From positions 1 through 12,189 of the forward strand of contig CAIYSH010000229.1 in NCBI GenBank assembly GCA_903928755.1: a stretch of DNA of 12,189 bases, in the 5' to 3' direction. Position 1 is the stretch's first letter; each line of letters begins with the position of its first letter. Below are positions 7,331 through 12,189 of the stretch, one piece after another. The position numbers and the translations under genes are program-made. This DNA is from an uncultured Alphaproteobacteria bacterium. Its GTDB lineage: Bacteria; Pseudomonadota; Alphaproteobacteria; Caulobacterales; Caulobacteraceae. The notes under the pieces are model-generated. The model ran no database searches. It was given only the letters and a program-made list of their open reading frames with translations, and was not told the origin of the DNA.

Positions 7331-9156
7331 GCGCCGCCTCCTGTCATCGAAGTGGCGTGGGTCATTTCAAGGGTAAATCTCTGCATGTCCCATGCCCCTG
7401 TGGGGCAGCGCTCTGCGCAAAGTCCGCAATGCAGACAGACGTCCTCGTCCTTGACCAGAACCCGGCCGGTTTTCAGTTTGTCCGAGACCAGCAGGTCCTG
7501 GTCCAGATGCAGGGAGGGCGCATTGAGCCGACCACGGAGGTCTTCTTCCTCACCATCTTCCGTGAAGGTGATGCAGTCCACCGGGCAGATATCAACGCAG
7601 GCGTCGCATTCAATGCAGAGGGGTTCCGCAAAGACCGTCTGGACATCACAGTTCAGACACCTTTGCGCCTCGGAAAATCCGAGCCCGGCATCGAAACCCA
7701 GCTCGACCTCCAGCCTCACATCCTTCAGGGATTCGACCTTGTCCCTCTGGGGCACACGGAAGCGGGCATCATTGGAGATGTCGTTGTCATAGCTCCACTC
7801 GTGGATACCCATCTTCTGGGAGGTGAGGGAGAAGCCGGGCGGAGGGCGGTCCTGGACGTCCTCTCCCTGGCAGTAGCGATGGATCGAGACGGCAGCATCA
7901 TGGCCCTGAGCGACGGCCCAGATGATGTTCTTGGGTCCGAAAGCCGCGTCGCCACCGAAAAACACACCGGAGCGCGTGGACTGGAAGGTGACCTCATCAA
8001 CCTTGGGCATGTCCCATTCATTGAACTCCAGGCCGATATCGCGCTCGATCCACGGAAAGGAATTTTCCTGACCGACCGCCACCAGGACATCGTCGCAGGG
8101 ATAGTGCTCATCAGGCTCACCTGAGGGCATGAGACGGCGACGGCCCTTGTCGTCGTACTGGGCTTCGACCACTTCAAAGACAACGCCCGTGAGCTTGCCA
8201 TTGTCATGGGTGAAGGCTTTGGGAACCCGGAAGTTCAGGATTGGAATGTCCTCATGCAGGGCATCCTCCTTTTCCCAGGGACTGGCCTTCATCTCCTCAA
8301 AGCCGGAACGGACCACAACCTTGACATCCTCGCCACCCAGGCGACGCGATGTGCGGCAGCAGTCCATGGCTGTATTGCCGCCGCCCAGCACGATGACCCG
8401 GCGACCGATCCGGTCGATATGACCGAAGGAGACACTTGAAAGCCAGTCTATGCCCACATGGATATTGGCGCGGGCCTCTTCACGACCGGGCAGGTCGAGA
8501 TCCCGGCCGCGCGGCGCCCCGGTGCCCACAAAGACGGCATCATAATTTTCAGCAAGCAGGTCCTTGAGGCTGTCCACACGCTGGCCCAGGCGCATCTCCA
8601 TGCCCAGGCCGGTAATGTAGCCGACTTCCTCGTCGATCACCTCTTCAGGAAGACGGAACCGGGGGATCTGGCTGCGGATCATGCCGCCCGCCTTGGCATC
8701 GCCGTCATAGAGAACGAGGTCATAACCCAGCGGTGCCAGGTCACGGGCCACTGTCAGGGCCGCAGGGCCGGCACCGACCAGGGCGATCCTCTTGCCGTTC
8801 CTGGATGCCGCGGGGGGCGGCAGGCGGCTGGAAATGTCATCCTTGTTGTCGGCAGCCACCCGCTTCAGCCGGCAGATGGCCACAGGCTCGTCCTCAACCC
8901 GTCCCCGCCGACAGGCAGGCTCGCAGGGTCGGTCACAGGTGCGCCCAAGGACGCCCGGGAAGACATTGGACTTCCAGTTGATCATGTAGGCGTCGGAATA
9001 GCGGCCTTCTGCGATCAACCGGATATACTCCGGGACAGGCGTGTGGGCCGGACAGGCCCACTGGCAATCTACGACCTTGTGGTAATAATCAGGTCCTTCG
9101 GTACGCGTAGGGTGCAAGATCCGTCTCTCCCTGGGGTCACCATGATCATCCGGCAC
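7315..9156 (-). CDS. FAD/NAD(P)/Fe-S oxidoreductase with C-terminal 2x[4Fe-4S] ferredoxin domain (KorC-like)
   Basis: A 613-residue electron-transfer protein. The N-terminal part is GltD/DPYD-like and has clustered cysteines C31, C35, C74, C78 and C82 for Fe-S binding. An FAD site follows (LVGAGPAA, 126-133), then an NAD(P) site (GGGNTAMD, 258-265) and the closing FAD motif FFGGDAAFGPKN (399-410). The C-terminus adds C500 and C503 and two complete CxxCxxCxxxCP ferredoxin motifs at C514-C524 and C574-C584. It is the first gene of the operon, directly before the Kor alpha gene. A known parallel is the three-subunit 2-oxoglutarate:NADP+ oxidoreductase of Azoarcus evansii, where the third subunit carries FAD and Fe-S clusters. 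Here it would pass electrons between the TPP enzyme and NAD(P). The start is GTG, with only a weak GGA about 11 bases upstream. Confidence 0.85.
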   Translation of the reverse strand: MPDDHGDPRERRILHPTRTEGPDYYHKVVDCQWACPAHTPVPEYIRLIAEGRYSDAYMINWKSNVFPGVLGRTCDRPCEPACRRGRVEDEPVAICRLKRVAADNKDDISSRLPPPAASRNGKRIALVGAGPAALTVARDLAPLGYDLVLYDGDAKAGGMIRSQIPRFRLPEEVIDEEVGYITGLGMEMRLGQRVDSLKDLLAENYDAVFVGTGAPRGRDLDLPGREEARANIHVGIDWLSSVSFGHIDRIGRRVIVLGGGNTAMDCCRTSRRLGGEDVKVVVRSGFEEMKASPWEKEDALHEDIPILNFRVPKAFTHDNGKLTGVVFEVVEAQYDDKGRRRLMPSGEPDEHYPCDDVLVAVGQENSFPWIERDIGLEFNEWDMPKVDEVTFQSTRSGVFFGGDAAFGPKNIIWAVAQGHDAAVSIHRYCQGEDVQDRPPPGFSLTSQKMGIHEWSYDNDISNDARFRVPQRDKVESLKDVRLEVELGFDAGLGFSEAQRCLNCDVQTVFAEPLCIECDACVDICPVDCITFTEDGEEEDLRGRLNAPSLHLDQDLLVSDKLKTGRVLVKDEDVCLHCGLCAERCPTGAWDMQRFTLEMTHATSMTGGGACQNR

Positions 9157-9193
9157 AGGCTGGATTTCCGTTGATCGGAAATGCAGAGATCTG

Positions 9194-9206
9194 CACCGCA
9201 GCGGTG
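9194..9206. promoter_or_regulatory. Palindrome CACCGCAGCGGTG, candidate operon operator
   Basis: Perfect 6-bp arms around a single A. It is centred 44 bases before the GTG start of the operon's first gene and just downstream of the candidate -10, so a bound regulator would block transcription start. No regulator gene is in the window, so the binding protein is unknown. Confidence 0.35.
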
Positions 9207-9214
9207 TTGCCCTT

Positions 9215-9244
9215 ATCTAAAGGCCGTTCTGTGTGCTGCGCCAA
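9215..9244 (-). promoter_or_regulatory. Candidate sigma-70-type promoter of the Kor operon
   Basis: On the minus strand TTGGCG (complement of 9239-9244) is followed by 18 bases and TTAGAT (complement of 9215-9220). The match to the -35 and -10 consensus is moderate. It would put the transcription start near 9208, directly at the palindrome 9194-9206 and about 50 bases ahead of the GTG start. Confidence 0.28.
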
Positions 9245-9301
9245 GACGCTTTTTGAACAGGTGGCCTCATCCACAGCGAAAATCGGCCCCGGTCAAGAGT
9301 C

Positions 9302-9311
9302 TGTGATCACA
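9302..9311. promoter_or_regulatory. Palindrome TGTGATCACA, possible regulator site
   Basis: A perfect 10-bp palindrome. The two halves TGTGA and TCACA are adjacent, unlike CRP sites where six bases separate them, so a GntR-type or other regulator is likelier than CRP. It lies 89 bases before the small ORF and about 145 bases upstream of the operon start. A 10-bp palindrome can occur by chance. Confidence 0.25.
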
Positions 9312-9399
9312 ACCGGAGGCACCTTCCCGCCGTGATTAACAAACCGTAAAGTTCATTACCCGGCGATGGTCGGGGCGCTGAATTTCGGGAGTCTGATCA

Positions 9400-9555
9400 A
9401 TGCCTTCGCCTTTCGAAGTCTCCTCAGAAGTGCCGGTCGAGTTGCATGATGCCATCCCGTCGCCGTTTGACCGGCAGGATGCAGACCTTGAAATCAACCT
9501 GCGGCGCGCAGCCTCGGAAAATGCGGAAACCCTGAGGCTGGCCCGCGCCCTGTGA
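9400..9555 (+). CDS. Small hypothetical protein, 51 residues
   Basis: An ATG-to-TGA frame with GGGAG at 9387-9391, eight bases before the ATG. That is a better Shine-Dalgarno than several of the larger genes have. About 69 percent of third codon positions are G or C, in keeping with real coding sequence here. The product is acidic and soluble. It has a twice-occurring PSPF motif (residues 2-5 and 20-23) and a C-terminal stretch, roughly DADLEINLRRAASENAETLR, likely to form an amphipathic helix. No known family is recognised. It precedes the aldo/keto reductase by 64 bases on the same strand and could be cotranscribed with it. Confidence 0.45.
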   Translation: MPSPFEVSSEVPVELHDAIPSPFDRQDADLEINLRRAASENAETLRLARAL

Positions 9556-9619
9556 GCTGACTGGACCTGAGTCCCGTTGGCTCTATATTGCCCGGAAAGA
9601 CAACTCCGGGGATCAGGGC

Positions 9620-10555
9620 ATGGAACTTCGTCGACTGGGCACAAGCGGCCTCAAGGTCAGCGCCGTCGGGCTGGGATGCAACAACTTCGGCATGCGCATC
9701 GATCAGGCGCAGACCCAGGCCGTCGTGGATACGGCGCTTGAGGCTGGAATTACCCTCTTCGACACCGCCGACATCTATGGCGGATCAAGGTCAGAGGTCT
9801 TTCTCGGCGAGGCCCTGAAGGGCAAACGGGACAAGGCCATCATTGCGACCAAGTTTGCCAACCCCATGGGCGAAGGTGCCTACAGCCGGGGCGGGTCGCG
9901 CCGCTATATCGTCTCTGCAGTCGAGGCCAGCCTGAAGCGGTTGCAGACCGACCACATCGACCTCTATCAGATGCATGTTCCTGATGCCGATACCCCCATA
10001 GATGAAACCCTCCGGGCCCTCGATGACCTGGTTCGCGATGGCAAGGTCCTCTATCTCGGCAATTCCAACTTTTCCGGCTGGCAGATCGCGGATGCAGACT
10101 GGATTTCGCGCACGGCAAAGATGGAGCGGTTTGTCAGCGCCCAGAACCTGTTCAGCCTTCTCGAACGGGGTGCCGCCCGGGATGTTCTGCCGGCCTGCGA
10201 TCACTTCGGGCTTGGCTTCCTGCCCTTCTTCCCTCTGGCGTCCGGACTGCTGACTGGCAAGTATCGGCGCGGCGAGGCTGCACCTGAAGGCACCCGGCTG
10301 GCAGCCTGGGGTGCCAGGGGTCAGGCCGCCCTCAATGACCGCAATCTTGACCGGGTCGAGACGCTGGAGGCCTGGGCCAAGGAGCGGGGCCATACCCTGC
10401 TGGAACTGGCCTTTGCCTGGCTGCTGGCCCATCCGGCCGTGTCATCGGTCATAGCCGGTGCAACCCGTCCTGATCAGGTGAAGGACAACGCCGCCGCCGC
10501 GACCTGGGCCCTGTCGGTCCAGGACCGCGACGACGTCACGAAACTCCTGGGCTAG
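9620..10555 (+). CDS. Aldo/keto reductase
   Basis: A 311-residue NAD(P)H-dependent oxidoreductase with a TIM-barrel fold, expected in the cytoplasm. The catalytic tetrad is intact: D48 in FDTADIYGG, Y53, K78 in ATKFA and H119 in LYQMHVPD. The cofactor-side blocks GNSNFSGWQ, PFFPLASGLLTGKYRRG and SSVIAGATRPDQ are also in place. The length is normal. It most resembles bacterial COG0667-type reductases acting on unidentified aldehydes or ketones. Its start has GGGG eight bases upstream. It converges with the RidA-like gene, the two stop codons sharing one CTAG, so there is no separate terminator between them. Confidence 0.9.
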   Translation: MELRRLGTSGLKVSAVGLGCNNFGMRIDQAQTQAVVDTALEAGITLFDTADIYGGSRSEVFLGEALKGKRDKAIIATKFANPMGEGAYSRGGSRRYIVSAVEASLKRLQTDHIDLYQMHVPDADTPIDETLRALDDLVRDGKVLYLGNSNFSGWQIADADWISRTAKMERFVSAQNLFSLLERGAARDVLPACDHFGLGFLPFFPLASGLLTGKYRRGEAAPEGTRLAAWGARGQAALNDRNLDRVETLEAWAKERGHTLLELAFAWLLAHPAVSSVIAGATRPDQVKDNAAAATWALSVQDRDDVTKLLG

Positions 10556-11040
10556 GGCTTCTTGGCCGCCTGAACCTCGATCTCAGCCAGCATGCCCGGC
10601 GCGACAAGGGCCGCCACCTGAACCGTGACGCGGGCCGGCTTGTTTGGCTGGTCCGCCGTGCCGAAGAACTGGTTATAGCCCTCCATCATGCCGGCGAAGT
10701 CCATCTTGCCGCCCTTGGCAGGATCCCCCGCCAGATAGACCCGCATCATGAACACATCGCTCATGGTCAGGCCCTGTGCCTTGAGCACATCCTGGATCTT
10801 TTTCATGATGCCAAGGGTCTGGGTCTTCGTGTCACCGAACTCAGGCGGCGTGCCAGCTGGCGCAGCGGTATTGACCGGCGGCGGCGTCTGGCCGCTCACA
10901 TAGACAATGCCATAGCCCGCAGGAACCACTGTCGCCGTAGCGATCGCGGCCGCTGGCGCACCGACATGGATCACCTGGGCAAGGGCCGGAGCTGCGAAAG
11001 CCAACGGGATGAGGCTGAGTAGGGCAGGCAGGACACGCAT
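10552..11040 (-). CDS. RidA-family (YjgF/YER057c/UK114) protein with signal peptide
   Basis: A 162-residue protein. Residues 1-21 form a typical Sec signal peptide (a positive start, a hydrophobic core LPALLSLIPLAFA, and ALA before Q22), so the mature part is expected in the periplasm. The rest is a Rid domain: VYVSGQTPP (46-54), DVFMMRVYLAG (95-105) and KPARVTVQVAAL (134-145), with E153 or E155 near the end. R137 is at the position of the conserved arginine that RidA enzymes use to bind the carboxylate of 2-imino acids, so deaminase-type activity is possible. Cytoplasmic RidA removes reactive enamines; a periplasmic role is not established. A strong AAGGAG lies six bases before the ATG. It is divergent from the TonB-dependent receptor, with shared palindromes between them. 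Confidence 0.87.
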   Translation of the reverse strand: MRVLPALLSLIPLAFAAPALAQVIHVGAPAAAIATATVVPAGYGIVYVSGQTPPPVNTAAPAGTPPEFGDTKTQTLGIMKKIQDVLKAQGLTMSDVFMMRVYLAGDPAKGGKMDFAGMMEGYNQFFGTADQPNKPARVTVQVAALVAPGMLAEIEVQAAKKP

Positions 11041-11182
11041 TCAGATCTCCTTGGGGTGTTGAGTTGAGTCTTGTTTGCGTCACGGGTAGGGGCAAGGGTC
11101 CACGCAGGCCATTGCCGCATGGCTGCCAGAGCCCGAAAGCGCACAAATTTCCAGCTCAATGCCCGTATTTCTGACATTCGAT

Positions 11183-11206
11183 GCTGAATTTTCAGGCTGA
11201 AATTCA
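11183..11206. promoter_or_regulatory. Two abutting CTGAA/TTCAG palindromes
   Basis: CTGAA-TT-TTCAG (11184-11195) is followed at once by GCTGAAATTCA (11196-11206), whose core TGAA-A-TTCA is also a perfect dyad. Centres are about 12.5 bases apart. The pair lies about 145-165 bases upstream of the RidA-like start codon and is the left half of a four-site cluster. Confidence 0.5.
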
Positions 11207-11281
11207 AAGTAGTGTTTCAAAAACTTACAGCATTAACGTCTACATCCCACACATCGGACTTGAGATCGATAATATTGGAAC

Positions 11282-11296
11282 GCTGATATTTTCAGC
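11282..11296. promoter_or_regulatory. Palindrome GCTGATATTTTCAGC
   Basis: A 15-base site with perfect GCTGA/TCAGC arms and an AT-only centre. It matches the sites at 11183 and 11304 in half-site sequence. Its centre is 22.5 bases from the next site, close to two DNA turns, which would place two bound proteins on the same face. Confidence 0.5.
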
Positions 11297-11303
11297 ATGT
11301 AAC

Positions 11304-11319
11304 GGCTGAATTTTCAGCC
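11304..11319. promoter_or_regulatory. Perfect palindrome GGCTGAATTTTCAGCC
   Basis: Seven-base arms around a 2-base centre, the strongest member of the cluster. The repeated half-site (G)GCTGA/TCAGC(C) and AT centre indicate a specific DNA-binding protein. The shape, about 15 bases with an AT-rich centre and clustered copies, resembles Lrp/AsnC-type sites, but this assignment is only a guess. Confidence 0.55.
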
Positions 11320-11558
11320 AGGTCAACTTTTTGCGACGCAGCAAGCATTCCGGGTTGACCCAGCACTGCCCCAGACGAACCGTAAGCCATCGACCGAGGA
11401 TTTCTGCTTCCTGGCGGGGGTTTTCGTGAGAAAGGCCGGAATCGGGGCCAACCTTGAAATTGCTGCATCGCGGTATGAATCGTGCATTCAACCGGGGTAA
11501 CCGAGACCGGTTCGGTAAGCTTTCCAGGGTCAGTCCTGCCCCAGCCCGGAGCAACAAT

Positions 11559-11582
11559 TTCAGTCTGAACATTTGGACTGAA
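11559..11582 (+). promoter_or_regulatory. TTCAGTC/GACTGAA stem-loop in the receptor leader
   Basis: Perfect 7-bp arms around a 10-base loop, ending 45 bases before the receptor ATG. The left arm also overlaps a smaller TTCAG-T-CTGAA dyad at 11559-11569 that shares the half-site of the cluster at 11183-11319. It could be a further operator copy or an mRNA hairpin. Confidence 0.4.
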
Positions 11583-11593
11583 CAACACGAAAT

Positions 11594-11608
11594 CGACCAA
11601 AAAGGTCG
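11594..11608 (+). promoter_or_regulatory. Short hairpin beside the receptor Shine-Dalgarno
   Basis: CGACC and GGTCG pair around an AAAAA loop. It ends five bases before the AGAGGGG at 11614-11620, which itself sits seven bases before the receptor ATG. A stem this close could modulate ribosome access; a 5-bp stem is weak evidence. Confidence 0.25.
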
Positions 11609-11627
11609 GCGGTAGAGGGGCTTACTT

Positions 11628-12189
11628 ATGACGAGAAGAAATAAACTCAAACTGGTTAGCGGCGCTTCCCTTGCGGGGTTCATGCTGCTTGCGGGTCACG
11701 CCCTGGCGGCTGACGCCGCAGCGCCTGCAGGAACCGTCGATGAAGTCATCGTTACCGGCACCCGGCAGACCGGCCTCAAGGTCGAGGACAGCCCGGCACC
11801 GGTAACAGTGGTCGGCGTCGCAGCGCTTCAGCAGACGGGCCAGACCGACCTTCGGATCGGCCTGGCTAATGTCGTGCCATCCTTTACGGCCCAGGCCTTT
11901 GGTGGCGATACCGCCAACCTGACCCTGTCCGCCCGTCTCCGCGGCCTGTCTCCGAACCACGCCCTTGTCCTGGTGAACGGCAAGCGCCGACACACCACGG
12001 CCAACCTGGCGGTTCTCGGTGGTGCCTTCCAGGGGGGCGCATCAGCCGACCTGAACTTCATTCCCATGGCCTCGATCGATCACATCGAAGTCCTGCTTGA
12101 AGGCGCAGCAGCCCAGTACGGCACAGACGCCATCGCCGGCGTCATCAACATCATCCAGAAGAAGAACACCTCGGGCGGCGAACTCTCCA
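11628..12189 (+). CDS. TonB-dependent receptor, N-terminal part (cut by window end)
   Basis: The first 187 codons of an outer-membrane receptor that runs off the right edge. It has a basic, hydrophobic signal peptide (MTRRNKLKL, core ASLAGFMLLAGHALA, likely cleavage after ALA at about residue 28). Next comes DEVIVTGTR, a TonB-box/plug entry motif, then plug-domain blocks ARLRGLSPNHALVLVNGKRR, SADLNFIPMASIDHIEVL and EGAAAQYGTDAIAGVINI. The VNGKRR and Q-AFGGDTANL stretches are characteristic of large TBDR families in Caulobacter and sphingomonads. A strong AGAGGGG precedes the ATG by seven bases. The substrate is not predictable from the plug alone. It is divergent from the RidA-like gene with palindromic sites between them, suggesting joint control. 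Confidence 0.92.
   Translation, partial: MTRRNKLKLVSGASLAGFMLLAGHALAADAAAPAGTVDEVIVTGTRQTGLKVEDSPAPVTVVGVAALQQTGQTDLRIGLANVVPSFTAQAFGGDTANLTLSARLRGLSPNHALVLVNGKRRHTTANLAVLGGAFQGGASADLNFIPMASIDHIEVLLEGAAAQYGTDAIAGVINIIQKKNTSGGELS

Larger units (their letters stand above)
9157..9619. other. Divergent control region between the Kor operon and the aldo/keto reductase
   Basis: 463 bases separate the GTG of the KorC-like gene from the ATG of the aldo/keto reductase. It must carry at least one promoter in each direction. Visible contents are a candidate operon promoter, palindromes at 9194-9206 and 9302-9311, and a 51-codon small ORF at 9400-9555, each listed separately. The sequence around 9320-9360 (GATTAACAAACCGTAAAG) is locally AT-rich and could hold the rightward promoter, though I could not define a good -35/-10 pair. 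Confidence 0.6.
11041..11627. other. Intergenic region between ridA-like and receptor genes, rich in palindromes
   Basis: 587 bases without a supported gene. It carries a cluster of CTGAA/TTCAG inverted repeats (11183-11319), a TTCAGTC/GACTGAA stem at 11559-11582 and a small hairpin at 11594-11608 next to the receptor's Shine-Dalgarno. Open frames on the minus strand here lack ribosome-binding sites and family similarity. The region should contain divergent promoters; no convincing -35/-10 pair was identified. Confidence 0.6.

Noticed and set aside
9302..9311. CRP-binding site
   Set aside because: TGTGA and TCACA are adjacent, whereas CRP sites have six bases between them.
11380..11627. Riboswitch (cobalamin, TPP or SAM type) in the receptor leader
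   Set aside because: I found no conserved core boxes of these classes; only two simple hairpins are visible.
11240..11683. Minus-strand open frame in the ridA-receptor gap
   Set aside because: It overlaps the receptor start, lacks a ribosome-binding site and family similarity, and runs through the palindrome cluster.

Overview
This window looks like the chromosome of an aerobic alphaproteobacterium, most likely Caulobacterales or a near relative. I infer this from the GC-rich genes, the TonB-dependent receptor whose plug region matches the large Caulobacter/sphingomonad families, the stand-alone receiver protein ending in an alphaproteobacterial-style FGP tail, and the compact divergent/convergent layout. 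No phage, insertion-sequence, CRISPR, rRNA or tRNA signal was seen. The genus cannot be fixed from the sequence alone.

Left part (1-909): about 390 bases without a supported gene, turning strongly AT-rich after about 165 and carrying several perfect palindromes. They precede a short stand-alone receiver protein (389-871, +). Its phosphoacceptor aspartate is replaced by glutamate and other active-site residues are changed, so it looks like a pseudo-receiver.

Centre (910-9156, all on the minus strand): seven tightly packed genes that read as one operon. In transcription order they are an FAD/NAD(P)/iron-sulfur oxidoreductase with a C-terminal two-cluster ferredoxin domain (KorC-like), a 2-oxoacid:acceptor oxidoreductase alpha subunit with fused gamma domain (KorA-like), its TPP-binding beta subunit (KorB-like), a metallo-beta-lactamase-fold hydrolase, the membrane proteins DUF969 and DUF979, and a soluble DUF2891 protein. 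Junctions are 16-, 4-, 4- and 29-base overlaps plus gaps of 6 and 38 bases. A plausible reading is import of an unidentified compound by DUF969/DUF979, hydrolysis by the MBL enzyme, and oxidation (or reductive carboxylation) of a 2-oxoacid by the three-subunit Kor enzyme, with electrons passed to or from NAD(P). The substrate is unknown.

Right part (9157-12189): a 463-base divergent region contains two palindromes, a candidate promoter for the operon and a 51-codon small ORF with a good Shine-Dalgarno. Next come an aldo/keto reductase (+) and a signal-peptide-bearing RidA-family protein (-), convergent and sharing one CTAG as both stop codons. A 587-base intergenic region follows with a cluster of CTGAA/TTCAG palindromes and two small stem-loops. 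The window ends in the first 187 codons of a TonB-dependent receptor (+). The palindrome cluster between the divergent ridA-like and receptor genes is the clearest regulatory signal here.
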